From NCBI GenBank assembly GCA_963678675.1, contig OY783191.1:21688024-21752023 (forward strand): a stretch of 64,000 nt of DNA. The letters run 5' to 3'. Position numbers and translations under genes: made by a program. The notes under the pieces are model-generated. The model made no database searches. It was not told where the DNA came from and worked only from the letters and a program-made list of their open reading frames with translations. The DNA comes from Xiphydria camelus. Taxonomy: Eukaryota; Arthropoda; Insecta; Hymenoptera; Xiphydriidae. Below are positions 44,510 through 57,800 of this stretch, piece by piece (the stretch's first letter is position 1; each line of letters opens with the position of its first letter).

Positions 44510-45841
44510 CATTAAATTCGATACATGAACAATTAATAAATCCGTTTTCAGAATGAACATATGTGCAGCCGTTTCCGAATAAATTACCAAGTAAATTTTG
44601 CCCTAACAGTGCAGCTATCTATTGAAAAAATTTCATACTATTTGTCGGGGACATTTAGCCTTAAAAAAAAGCGCCGGGTACTTTACCTCTAGGTGGTGTG
44701 GAAGCTAGTACAAGTGTGTGATATGATTTCTATACCAAATAAAAATGCGTATCACCAAAAAGCAATTGAATGTGTTTAAAAGAGTGCCTACAATAAGAGA
44801 ATTATTAAGTTTCGAGAGTTCGACGCCAATAACTTCAAAACAGGTAGTCCTACAAAAAAATGTACCTACATAACGTTTTAAATAGAGTATCTACTCTTCT
44901 TTAATTTTGATAACTACATATTTTGCTATAAAATTGATACTAATCGAGATATTTGCTAATATTAAGAAACAATTCCTTTTCTAGGCCCTTTCTCAGCATA
45001 GCGGCTAAATTCGAGCCTGTTTGAGGGTGCAAAATTAATAGGTATCTTGTTGGTCAAAGGAAAACAGATCAAAATTTATTCCAGCTTGTCCGGATTTGCT
45101 CTCGCTATTAATGCACTTATTGACTGGCAACTCGAAATTGCGGGCATTAAAAAACGCCCGAGAAAAAGTGATAGACCGTCCTTGGTAACAACGGGAGGCT
45201 CGATCGGGAAAAAGCCCGACTTTCCCTGTCTAGATACTTACACCCGACATTCCTGGTCTAGGTGCTTACAGGGTTAATGATCTTGAGTTAAACATTCCGT
45301 ATACAACAGGAGTAGGGTTGGCCGACTGAAAACAAATATTATGAATGCAATCATGAAAGCATAATAGCAGTTGGGGGGTTATTTTTAAATATGCCTAGAA
45401 TAAAGAAAATAATAAATGCCTATAATATATCCAGCTTTTGATGCCCATATAACTTCGAACCAGATAGTCGCACAAAAAAAACACATAGAACATTTTTATA
45501 GATAATTTAATTTGCTTTAATTTTTGTAAGTATATTTTTTGCTCTAAAGTTTATAGAAATCGAGATATTGATAAATAATAAAGGAAAAACGTTTTTTTAG
45601 CCCCTTTTCTTAAGATGGCGGTCAAATCCGGGCTTTTTCTGAGGGGTGCAAATTTAATACGTGCTTTTTAACACCAAATCAAACAAATTAAAATTATTTC
45701 CAGCTTGTCCGGAATTGCTCCCGCTATCAGCTATTTTATACGACTTGGCGACTGGCCTATAGTCGAAGTAACGGAACGTGAAATGAGCAGAGTATAGCTA
45801 TCTCACTTCGTCAACTGATACTGTTGCACTCTGATTGGCGC
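44510..45841. other. No gene recognised
   Basis: AT-rich. Two partly similar segments (about 44800-45080 and 45430-45720, both with TCCAGCTTGTCCGGA and ACCTTTTATTTT-like blocks) indicate an old tandem duplication. Confidence 0.45.
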
Positions 45842-46337
45842 GATTGCTTAGTCCGAAGTGGGTCTTTTTCAAATTGACGATCGCAACGTGAAATTAACCG
45901 TATCGAATCGATTCATTCGAGTCGACTGACGGACGCACGACAGTATACCGAACCTATAAGTGTAAAATCAAAATATGGAGAGAAAAAGCGTCATTATCCC
46001 GAACAGCGATGAGGAAGGCGACGAAACGGGCATTCGTGAGGAAAAATAGTATATCTCATTCGGCTTTAATCCTCGGATTTTTCAGACTGTGTTCATGTCG
46101 TAGAACGAGGTATGGTGGGAAGATGGGGCTCGCCTTGTAGAGCCCCGTCTCCCCACCATCCCTCGTTCTACGACATGAACGCAGTCTGAAAAATCCGAGG
46201 ATTACCGCCTTATGACATAAGATACTATTTCCTCACGAACGCCCATTTCTCAAAACAAAACAAACAGAAGTATACACGGCTCATTTCACGTTGTGTTTAT
46301 CAGTTTGGAAAAAGGGCCCACTTCGGACTAAACGATC
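45842..46337. mobile_element. Palindromic MITE, about 500 bp
   Basis: gattgcttagtccgaagtgg at 45842 mirrors ccacttcggactaaacgatc ending at 46337. The inner arms GGGCATTCGTGAGGAAAAAT and AATCCTCGGATTTTTCAGAC ... ATGGTGGGAAGATGGGGCTC are also mirrored around 46130. Confidence 0.8.
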
Positions 46338-46690
46338 TTTTGACAGCCTGCGGACTCCCGGTTGGTGTCACGCGGTAAAAACGCGATCTTACGGTCTAAA
46401 AATAGGCTAGAAGAAGCCTCGAAATGGGCATGAGTGAGGAAAACCAAATTTTGCCACTTTTGGACGAGTCTTAAACTAATTTCAACTTCTTATAAAATTT
46501 TTGAGATTTGTTTAGCATTAAAAAAATGACGTTGCGTAGAAGTTTAAGAAAATTCATATTTCGTATAAAGAAAACTGGAGACCTTTTAGAGTTAAACATA
46601 ATACGGGGAAAAAACGCGATGCGAATCTGCAACGATGAGGATGAGAGGCTTATTGATTTGACAAGGAATGTCTCGTATACATATAATATA

Positions 46691-48040
46691 CATATGGGGC
46701 ATTCCGTATATAACCGATCACGTTCTGACCGCACCATTTTTAATTGCGTCTATATTTTTTTTTGTAGAATAGTCCTCGTTGAAATAAGCTTTTGTAATTT
46801 TTTTCTATTTCTTTCACTAGCACGTTCTCGAATTATCAAATAATGAAACATTGGGGAAGAATAAATCTACTCGAACTTCGGATGATTATAACTCCGAAAA
46901 AAATGCTATCGACAAAAACAATAAGTGATTTTTTCATCTTATAGTGCTCTATACGATGAAAAAATGAACAAAAATATTTTTATATTATTCTAAATTATTT
47001 TTGACTCCATAGTTAAAAAATTAATTTTCTTGAAATGCATCTTTTGTTTTTTCCGGTTTCTTGTCAGTCTTAAAAAATTAATAATTCGCTTCGGAACTTC
47101 TATATCCTGATGAAAAAAAAAATTGAAAAAAAAGTATCTCCACGATGAACGATGGTTTAAAATTTTCGTCGTTAAATTATGAATTTTTTTAAAACTAAAC
47201 CGGAAAAAACAAGATACGCATTTTAAGAAAATCAATTTTTTAATTTTATGGAATCATATAATAATCCAGAGAATGATGTAAAAATATTTTTTAATTTTTT
47301 TGTCATATAGAGTACTTCAAGGAGAAAAAAACACTCATTGTTTTTGTCGATAGAATTTTTTTTTTGTTATAATCATCCGAAGTTCGAGTAGACTCATCTT
47401 TCCTCAATGTTTCATTATTTTATAATTCGAGAACGTGTTGGTGGAAAAATTTGAAAAAAAATTACGAAGGCTTATCTTATCGAGGACTATGCTACGAAAA
47501 AAATGGACGCAATTAAAAATGGGCGGGTCAGAACATGGCCGGTTATACAGGGTGTTCATTTTAAAACTTACCACCCACGTTATCTGCGTAAAGAGACATA
47601 TTTCTGAAAATCGCCGAGACACGTCAACAAAATTATTGAGGGGGAACATTTTTTATAAAAATTCGACGCCCCCCCCCCCTCAACCACCTAACTCCGGGGG
47701 CGGTAACCCCAATATTCTTAAATGGAACAGGGGGTCGAGTGATACCTCATTTTAAAGGGCTTTTAATTGTGTACATTTTGACGTCCTACTTTTCAAATTT
47801 GACGTTAAAATGAGGTATCACTCGACCCCCTGTTCCATTTAAGAATATTGGGGTTACCGCCCCCGGAGTCAGGTGGTTGAGGAGGGGGGGGGGGGGGGGC
47901 GTCGAATTTTTATAAAAAATGTTCCCCCTCAATAATTTTGTTGACGTGTCTCGGCGATTTTCAGAAATATGTCTCTTTACGCAGATAACGTGGGTGGTAA
48001 GTTTTAAAATGAACACCCTGTATACGAAATGCTCCATATG
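46691..48040. mobile_element. Outer palindromic element, interrupted by a second palindrome
   Basis: CATATGGGGCATTCCGTATA at 46691 has its partner at 48023-48040, and the 46720-47130 arm mirrors 47130-47545 (for example CTCGAACTTCGGATGATTAT and ATAATCATCCGAAGTTCGAG). The right tip is separated from the rest of its arm by the element 47548-48020. Confidence 0.82.
47548..48020. mobile_element. TA-flanked palindromic element, 473 bp, near-perfect arms
   Basis: CAGGGTGTTCATTTTAAAAC at 47548 and its complement ending at 48020, TA on both sides (47546-47547 and 48021-48022). The arms are almost identical except for the length of a C12/G18-type homopolymer tract (47672 and 47884), so the insertion is recent. 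Confidence 0.9.
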
Positions 48041-48482
48041 TTTGTAATACTGCAATATTGAGTAAACGCAACATGGTAATGTAACCAGCACAACCTCTAC
48101 ATATACAGCATAATATTATATAAAAGCAATATTAGAATGTATTGTAATATCTATGTATTATTTTTGGTTATATTGTAACATTACACTAATGTTACAAAAT
48201 TATACTACACATATAGAATTAACAGTATAATAACTGTTGTTATTTATTACCTCAAAAAAATATAACTGTTATAAACTCTGTTTTGTGGGTAGTTATGTAT
48301 TATAGTATGACGGAGTTTATCAACAAAATAATAAAATCCCTTCCGAGCGATGTCGTGGTCGGTAGAATTTTTATCATTTCAATAGGCGTACAATCTGTAC
48401 ATATCTTTCTCAGATTTGAAACCATTTTGTAAGAAATTCTGTGACATTTTCGTATGATAATTTTTGTACATTTTTTTTTCAG

Positions 48483-48827
48483 TATTATCAAACACAGAAT
48501 AAAATCCAAACTAAGAAGTTTGTTTCGCACAAATGTGGACCGAGATGTGTGCAAGGAATATCTTTCACTCCAGATGATCTGAGAGGATATTCTCCATTGT
48601 CAATACCATTGCTTTGTGGCTGGAATCGACAGCTTTGTAAATACCATAAAGGCAAGAAAGTGACAATGTATCAAGCGCCATGCGGCATAAGACTTCGAAA
48701 TATGCAGGAACTTCATCGTTATTTACGGATTACTGGTAGTCCAATGTCGGTCGATCTCTTCGACTTCGACTATTGGGTGCATTGTTTAGCAGAATTTGTA
48801 CTCGATAAATGCTTCGTCAATATTAAA
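48483..48827 (+). CDS. egg: SETDB1 exon: MBD-like domain
   Basis: 115 codons, TTTTTTTTTCAG before and GTAAGA after. Reads HKCGPRCVQGISF, SIPLLCGWNRQLCK, MYQAPCGIRLRNMQELHRYL, ITGSPMSVDLFDFDYWVHCL. The PCG-x-x-L-R-x-M-x-E-x-x-x-Y-L block is the core of the SETDB-class methyl-CpG-binding domain. Confidence 0.9.
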
Positions 48828-51800
48828 GTAAGATTCTTATACATTCTTATTGCTTTTAAATTATTGATATTATAATTTTGAATACTATTATACATTTCAA
48901 CAAGAGATTGCTTAAATTTTATGGCATTAATTTGTTTACTCTTAAACATTTTATCCACTTTTTTTACTATATACTAATATAAATATATCCGGGTGAGAGC
49001 TTCGCGCTACACAAGCGTATTTAGGGCGAAATTCTACCGAGCTTCTTGATACTATATCACATCTTTAACTCCTGCCCTCGTTATTATTACATCAGTAGTA
49101 GGGTAATCCGACCAATGAATGGCCACTTAAAGCAGAAAATAAACCCAGTGATAGGCCATAATTTGCCATTCGAAAAGCATTGAGATGTTCATTCATTGAT
49201 AAGTGGCCATTCACTGATCGGTTTACCCTATGCCTCGCTGTAAATCAATTGGGGATTTGTTCAAGAATTAGTATTAAAGAAATAAGTTATTGTTAATGAA
49301 AGGTTCTTGTTTCAAAGCCACCAATGTATTTCTTCAAAGGATCTCAGTTATGGAGTAGAAAACGTACCAATTCCATGCGTCAATGAACTGGATCATGCCT
49401 TGCCGGACACAATTAGATATAGTACACAAAGAGAACCAACAGAGGGTGTACATCTCAATTTGGATCCTGAATTTTTATGTAGCTGTGATTGCCAGGACGA
49501 CTGTCAGGTATATTTTCCACATATTTTTAATAAAATTAACTATCATAGCTAGTTTTCCGGGTCGTTATATTCCCGAACCAACTTTCAACCAAAAAGTAAA
49601 TTGATATTTATCAGAAAATGCAAGTAATTTAAGTGGCATTTGATCTAATCAGAGATTTGTGTACTACGATACGAACTGCCAATAACACAGGCCCACATCA
49701 ATTTTGATCCAGAGACCATCTTATGTAATTTCGACGGTTCTCGGTGTGCTGAATTCAATCCCGTTGGCCAGATTGCTCCATCACATGGCAGGTTTTCGAG
49801 TTATCGTAACTTAAAACTGCTGAAAAGACTATTTAGTTCACATATCGGTGAGAATATCTCTAGAACCTGACGTGATAGAGCCATTCTGCTAACGAAATCG
49901 AACTCGGCATAAAAAAATCTATCTAAATCAATTGTTACAATCAGTAAATAAAAAAATGTATACTTCGCACACATCGGCGAAATTTTCTCTGTCCTCTAAT
50001 GCACACTAGGAACATTTCCCAAGACGTTTGGAAGGTTATATGTTTATTTAGATTAAACGAATAAGGCTTATTTTGGGTTCATATTTATTTTTAAAAAAGG
50101 ATGAAATTATAAAAAATAAATTACAATCTTGCAGCTCAAATTCATATTGGATCAGCAGTTTTATACTTCTTAATCATCTTCCAATGCACTTCCTCAATGA
50201 AGATGAGACCAAATTAAGCCGTATTTATTCAGTTCAAATAAATATGCAAGTTGGGAATGTCTTGGGAAATATTGTTTCTAATAATCAAATGTTGGAGAAT
50301 ATCGTGGTCCGCGACTCTCCGATGAGCGCCCCGTGGCAAGGAACAGTGCAGATGTCGAGGAGAAAGAAAAGGCCGTACGCGAAAGCAATTTGCAGTGGAA
50401 ATTAAGTCTTTAATTTGAGCACCAATGAGTAGACCGCACTTAACACTAATGAGTAGTCCTATTTACACAATGCTGAGTAGACCGTAAAATGAACAATAAG
50501 CACGATATTATTGATCGGCTCCCGATGAGTTTATATACCGCGTGAGCAATGGCTGACCGCGTGGTCAGCCCGTGAGAACGTTCGAGAAACCGAGCACTGC
50601 TCATACAAGACACCGAGCCCACGAGCCTCGAGCGCCGAGCGGACCGATTGAGGTTAAGTGCGAGTACCGATGAAAATTTCCGTGATATCAGTAATGAATT
50701 GAGCGAATCCTACGAGTTATCCGAGAGTAATAACCGAGCGTTCCGAGAGCCGTTACACAAGGCCGATAAGCACGTGAGAAGAACCGAACAGAACTGGAAA
50801 CGGAAGAGCTAGCATGCATTAGAAGACAGAGAAAGTTTCGCTGATATGTACGAAGTATACATTTTTTGATTTAGTGATTGTAATAATTGATTTCGATAGA
50901 TTTTTTTATGCTGAATTCGATTCCGTTGGCAGAATGGCTCTAATACGTTAGGTTCTAAAGATATTCTCATCGAAAAGTGTCCTAAAATGGCCTTTTCAGC
51001 ACTTGTAAGTTACGATATCTCGAAAACCTGCCATGGTGGAGCGATTTGACCAACGAAATTGAATTTAGCACGCCAAAAACCTTCGAAATTACCTAAGACG
51101 ACCTCTGGATTAGAAAAGAAGTTTTTTTTGTGGGCCTGCGTAATATGTGCTAAATTTTGTACGTTATAAAATATGATTGTCAGATGAAAATATACATTTT
51201 GGTTTTCAAATGTCTTCCAATTTATGAAGTTTCCTTCAAGTGAGTACCTACTTATTCAATTTTTATATGAGGGAACAAATGTATGCGGGTATTCGAGGCT
51301 GTAGTTACAAAACGGAAAATGAGTTCACAGCGCTTTTGATATTTATAATTTGCATGTTTTTTTGCAGGATAAAACGAAGTGTCAATGTTGGCAGTTAACT
51401 ATACAAGGAGCTACTTTGGGTGGTCGAGTACCCAACACTGCCGTCGGCTACATTTATAAGCGATTACCCGAACCAGTAACTACTGGAATTTATGAGTGTA
51501 ACTCAAGATGTAAATGCACCGTAAAAACCTGTTTGAACAGGGTGGTGCAACATCCTCTCACACTAAAGCTGCAAGTATTTAAAACTGCACCGAGAGGTTG
51601 GGGTATCAGGTGTCTCAACGATATTCCTCTCGGATCGTTTATTTGCATATACGCCGGCCGATTACTCACCGAGCAGGTTCGCGTACTTCTTAATTTTTTC
51701 ATTGACTTTATCAAGTCCGTAATATCTATTGAGATCAAAGTGAGTCTTCAAAGAGGAGACTTAATCATTTCAATCTTGATTCATGTTATAGGGCGCTAAT

Positions 51801-54800
51801 GAAGGTGGTAAAAACTATGGTGACGAATATCTCGCTGAATTGGATTACGTGGAGGTTGTAGAAGGAATTAAAGAAGGTTACGAAAGCGATGTACTCGAGC
51901 CGGAAATGTCCGTAGAGGTTTCAACTGATAAAAAATCGGCTGTTGTAAGTGATGAGGAAACTACCATAAGACGCACTATGTATGACTCGGACGAAGATTT
52001 TACAGTCAGTAATTTTGTTAACCTGAAAGTGGATTCAACGGATACTTCTATTAGGTAACTACATACAATCATAAAAAACAGATTACGTGAAATAGCTATA
52101 TAAAATCGTATTAGATGAAAACGTTCGGAAAATTTTTGTTTTATTGTTAGCGTTCTTCAAACCAGGATATTTAAATTTATTTACATATCGTGGGTATACT
52201 GCGAAAAGTGACCAAGTCAAAAATCAACTTGGTCACTTTTTACTGTATGTATTACTATCAGTCCTATGGACTTGGTCATATATCCGCAGTGTCAAAATAA
52301 ACTTAAATATTTTCAGTTTATTTTGACATTGCGGATATATGAGCCGTTGAAAGCCAGAATGGTCTGTCACATTTCATGTAAGCTGAGATTATTTGACTGC
52401 AAAGTTAAGTACAATTTGAAAAATCTGTCTAGATGATACAAACAGATATTTTAAATTCCCTTCGATCAAACACCGTTTCTACCTGGTAGAAAATACACAC
52501 TGTATATTAGTGAATACTCTTCAATTTTTACATTGATAATAGAAAATTATTTATTTGACTTGTGTAAGGAAAAGTGCACCGTGATTAAAGGGTAACACTT
52601 ATCTGGTGGACAGGATAACTACTCGCCATTTTATCTGAAATAAAAAAAAAACAAGAAATATGTTATCAAGGAGGTCTTTACCCAGAAAATGAGCCTCTGT
52701 GCTAAATTAAATTAGAGGATTGTAGAAGCTACAACTCCGCTTCCATAAAGTACCATTTTCGACTCTTCTTTTGTTTTTAGAGGTCCATAAAAGATCATTA
52801 ATTTACAAAGATCAACGGTTTTACAGGTTCATCCCCAGTTTAAATGTCGTCCGCTTACTGCGAAAAGTGACCAAGTCAAAAATCAACTATCACTTTTTAC
52901 TGTATTACTATCAGTCCTATGGACTTGGTCATATACCCGCAGTGTCAAAATAAACTGAAAATATTTAAGTTTATTTTGATACTGCGGATATATGACCAAG
53001 TCCAGAGGATGGTCCAGAGGATATGATAGTACAGTAAAAAGTGACCAAGTTGATTTTTGACTTGGTCACTTTTCGCAGTAAGCCCACTATATGTTTCACA
53101 ATACCTTTTTAAACTTGAACATAATCAGATGCCTAATTTCCGAGATATACTGCCCACCGATTTGAGAAAAGTAATTTCGAGAAAAATATGTTTAAAGTTT
53201 GCAGAACGATTTTTATCTAGAAAGAAAAATGGATTATTCCAAATTACATTTATTCCGCAATTCTTGGATCATTCAGAAGCCCTCTTATTTGTTCATGGAG
53301 TGTCATGCATTTAAAATTAACCTTTAGGCTTTTTGGATTTTTTTTGAGGTTGCAGCTTTCATGTAGGCCCAATATTTATACCCATGACCATAAGTATCTT
53401 CAAAATTCCTTTATAACCAGTACTGAAAATGGTGATGTTTTAGAAAATGTTGCCAAATAGTTATATTGAAACTTTCGTTACTGTTTGGTGCATTTTCGCC
53501 AAGATATTTTTCCAATAAATAATCATGTACAGTAGACTCTCGATTATCCGAGGTAATTGGGACCGAGGGTACCTCGGTTAAAAAAAACTCGGATAATCCG
53601 AAGTTCTTTTAAATTGCTCGTGGATGACGAAGAAAAATCCAAAAGGTACATTATACAATTTTATATTTATTTTAGACATATATATTTTATCTTACAAAGA
53701 AGTCTTTGATGGATTTTTGAGTCAATTTTTTGCCTCTCTTGGAAGCGGCGATGTTGCGTCAACGTTGGAGAAACAATAGATCATGCGGCGAACACTTTTG
53801 AGAGAGCCCTCGGTTAATCCGGAGTCTCGGTTTAACCGGGACTTGGATAACCGCGAGTCTACTGTGTGTGTATGTGCTAATCTTCTTTTACTGTAGGTAC
53901 ATTCTGTACGGTCGTTCGTGGGCGTTCGTTCACAGTGGTTCGTTCGTGGCGTTCGTAGGACCGCCCGACGAACGCCGATCGATATTCTGTACACTATCGC
54001 GAACGCCAAATGGCGTTCCCAAGGACGTTCGTGACCGCCAAAAGACGTTCGTGCGAACGCCCTTTCGGAAGCCTGTGATCGGCCTCGAACGCCGATGACC
54101 GCCTTGAACGCCGATGAAAATAATTATTGCTGTTGTGATCATGGTTGTGATGGAATATTTTTAAAATGTCTAAAAATGCATTAGAAACACAACCCTCTTT
54201 AATTATGAACGATGTGAAATATGACCTAGTGTTTACTTTTTGAGGTTATATTATGTTTATTTGTCATTGTTCCGTCGCACCGAGCGACGGAATTCGGAAG
54301 GTCGATTCATACCTCTTAAGGTATTCCTAGCGCGAGATGAAAAATTTCAGAGAATGCTAATTTTTGTATACAATGGAAATTAATATCGTAAGATTACTTT
54401 TGAAAAGTTTTAGATCCCGTTACCGGGTATTTAAGAAAGAATTTTGATTTTTAAAATTGAAAATTTAACATGTAACTATGGAAGAATCCACTTTTCCACA
54501 TTTTAAGGCCGACATCTACATGTTTAAAAATTATACGCATTAAATAAAACCATTTCCATATCTTCACAAAACTACATAGAATCTTTTGCGTCCATAATAA
54601 TATAAGGTCACCGACTGTTGAACAAAAATATTGATGTTCGTAAACAGCAAAACGTAGTTTTTTGATGATAAAACATAACTTTAAATAGAATTGGCAACGT
54701 TGCATCATACACGTGGTGACAGACACGCAAATAGTACTTTTTAGAAGAAATAATTTATAAAGTTTTCATATTACGTAAATTATGTTCCTAATGGGAGTAG

Positions 54801-57800
54801 GAATAAATCCCCAAAAAGTTCCCACGTGGCCGATGTCCGCAACATCCCTTATTTTACAAAAAACCACCCCCGGATGGTACATCGTGCCGGTTCTTCTCAA
54901 TTTCCTCGTAAACTGTTATTCAAACGTAAAAAATGTATAGAACCGAAAATGTTCGCCATTAAATTTTACACAAAAACTATTCTATAAGCATTTTAGCTAA
55001 TCCTCTCTGAATTTCCGCAAATAACGTTCAAAGTTAGGTGTAGTTTTTAGCATGTAAAATGTGGCTTTAATTGTAGTGATTTTCATAGTTTTCTAGTGCT
55101 ATAATATCGCTACATAAGTACTATCTAATTGTCAGTCTACTACACATACAGTCGAGAGCGCTAGAAGGAAGCACGCACGAGACCGTCTAAAATTTTGTGA
55201 CGCTGGCTTGTCGAAAACCTAGAAATCTTCCCCCATATACGGGAACTTGAACATTTTCAATGTTCAAAACTTATATAAACATGTGTCGGGAGACGCTTAT
55301 ACTCCGAGATATAGGGTGTTGAAGATGTCGAAAAATCAATATTTTTGCACATAAAGCTTGAATGGTCGTTCTAAAAATTTTGGAGTTAATTTAACCTAAA
55401 GTCTGTTGTGTATAAAACACCCGTATTAGATGAAAACGAATGAAGAAATCGAATAATTCAAGGTTTCAATGTCATACGAAATACTCCGGGAATTTTTGGA
55501 TGTGTGAGGCAATCAATGATGAGACGATTAGAATTGTGCATTTTATCAGAAGGTGGTCATTTTCCACATTTGCTCCGATTAGTGTAGGAATATGTAGTAC
55601 ATATAGTATTTTTATGATTGTTGTCTGTAATATCTAAGCGTTTTTCTAAGAATCAGTTAGTATTAAGTACAAAATGGAAGTTTAACTTTTTACGAAGAAA
55701 ACGTCGAGCGACTCACGCCTAAGTACGCCACTGGCTTCAAATAAAAATTGTCTTTACACTATAAATGTAACTCTTTATTAACGCATCAACAAATGACAAA
55801 CGTCGGTGGATGAGCGCGCCACTTCCGCTCCACGCCACCACTACGCCAGTCCCACGCCACCACCACGCCAGTCCCACGCTACCACCACGCACCCGTTCTG
55901 TGTGAATTGGCCCTTAAGGTCCATTTTCGCATATGCCCTCCTTCCTTTTTTTTGATGCGAAATGAATACACGATATTTGTTGTTTAAGATTAATTTATTG
56001 TGTTATACAGGGTGGACCAGGTTAAACGTCATTTTTTTTATATGTGATAGAACAACAACAAAAAAGTACTTTCATAAGAAAATTTTTTTCAAAAATGTTT
56101 GCTAACAAAGATACAGGGTGTCAGTTTCGAAAAAAAAATGGTTTTCTCATCATAACTTCTAAACTACTTGATCGATTTCCATGAAGTTTCGCACACAGGC
56201 TAATGTAGAACAGCTCTAAGCAATGATTAAATAATTTTTAAAAATTCTCCAGTGGCGTAGATACTATGGGCCGGTACCTTCCTTTCCCCCTCCCAATCTT
56301 CGGCGCCATTGGATATTTTGCAAAGAAAATTTAATTATTGGATTCCCCGTTTAATTTAGAGAAAAAAATCACCCTTGCAAATTTTTGATTTATTGCTTCG
56401 TTTTTGAGATATTTATTTTAATTTATAGGGTTGTGAGCAGGCTAAAGCTAGGTTGAACTCCATTAATTGTGATATGTGATAGAGCAAAAAAAATAGATTC
56501 TCATCAGAAAATTTTTTTCAAAATTGTTTCCTAACAAAGATATAGGGTGTCAAACTTTCGAGAAAAAAAATGGTTTTCTCATCATAACTTCTAAACTACT
56601 TGATCGATTTCCATGAAATTTCGCACACAGGCTAATGTCGTACAGCTCTAAGTAATAATTAAATAATTTTTAAAAATTCTCCAGTGGCGTAGATACTGGG
56701 GGCCGGTACCCCTTTCCCCCTTCCCCATCTTCGGCGCCACTGGATATTTTGCATAGAAAATTTAATTATTGGATTCCCCGTTTAATTTAATGAAAAAAAT
56801 CACCCTTGCAAATTTTTGATTTGGTGGAACGTATTGAAGAGGCGTGCCGTTAACTGAAGAGAAACCGTCCTCAAGTCTTAGCGGCAATTAATTCCGTGGC
56901 CAGAAGAGCTCAAAAATGCATTGAGGTCGGTGGATTCCATTTTGAGAACTTATTGTGAAACATAATTTAATTGTTGATTAGCTTTTTTTTGTATCTTTGA
57001 TGTATGTCTAGTCAGTAATAAAATGTTAAGAACAGTTTTGGCCTCTCATATTGTATTTTCTTGGCAGTTCAATCATAACGTTTAGCCTGCTCGAAACCCT
57101 ATAAATTTAAATAAATATCTCAAAAACGAAGTCACAGATCAAAAATTTGCAAGGATGATTTTTTTCTTTAAATTAAACGGGAAATCCAATAATTAAATTT
57201 TCTTTGCAAAATATCCAGTGGCGCCGAAAATTGGGAAGGAGGAAAGGGGGGTACCGGCCCCCAGTATCTACGCCACTGGAGAATTTTTAAAAATTATTTA
57301 ATTATTACTTAGAGCTGTACGACATTAGCCTGTGTGCGAAATTTCATGGAAATCGATCAAGTAGTTTAGAAGTTATCATGAGCAAACCGTTTTTTTTTCG
57401 AAACTTTGCCACCCTATATCTTTGTTAGGAAACATTTTTGAAAAAAATTTTCTCATGAGAATCTATTTTTTTTGTTGCTCTATCACATATCACAATTAAT
57501 GGAGTTCAACCTAGCTTTGGCCTGCTCGCAACCTTATAAATTAAATAAATATCTCAAAAACGAAGCCATAAATCAAAAATTTGCAAGGGTGATTTTTTCC
57601 TCTAAATTAAACGGGGAATCCAATAATTAAATTTCCTTTGCAAAATATCCAGTGGCGCCGAAGATTGGGAGGGGGAAAGGGGGGTACCGGCCCCTAGTAT
57701 CTACGCCACTGGAGAATTTAAAAAAATTATTTAATTATTGCTCAGAGCTGTTCTACATTAGCGTGTGCGAAACTTCATGGACATCGGTCAAGTAGTTTAG

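Noticed and set aside
49307..49339. Upstream extension of the second SETDB1 exon (MFQSHQC...)
   Set aside because: The acceptor at 49338-49339 keeps phase with the MBD exon; the earlier AG would break the frame.
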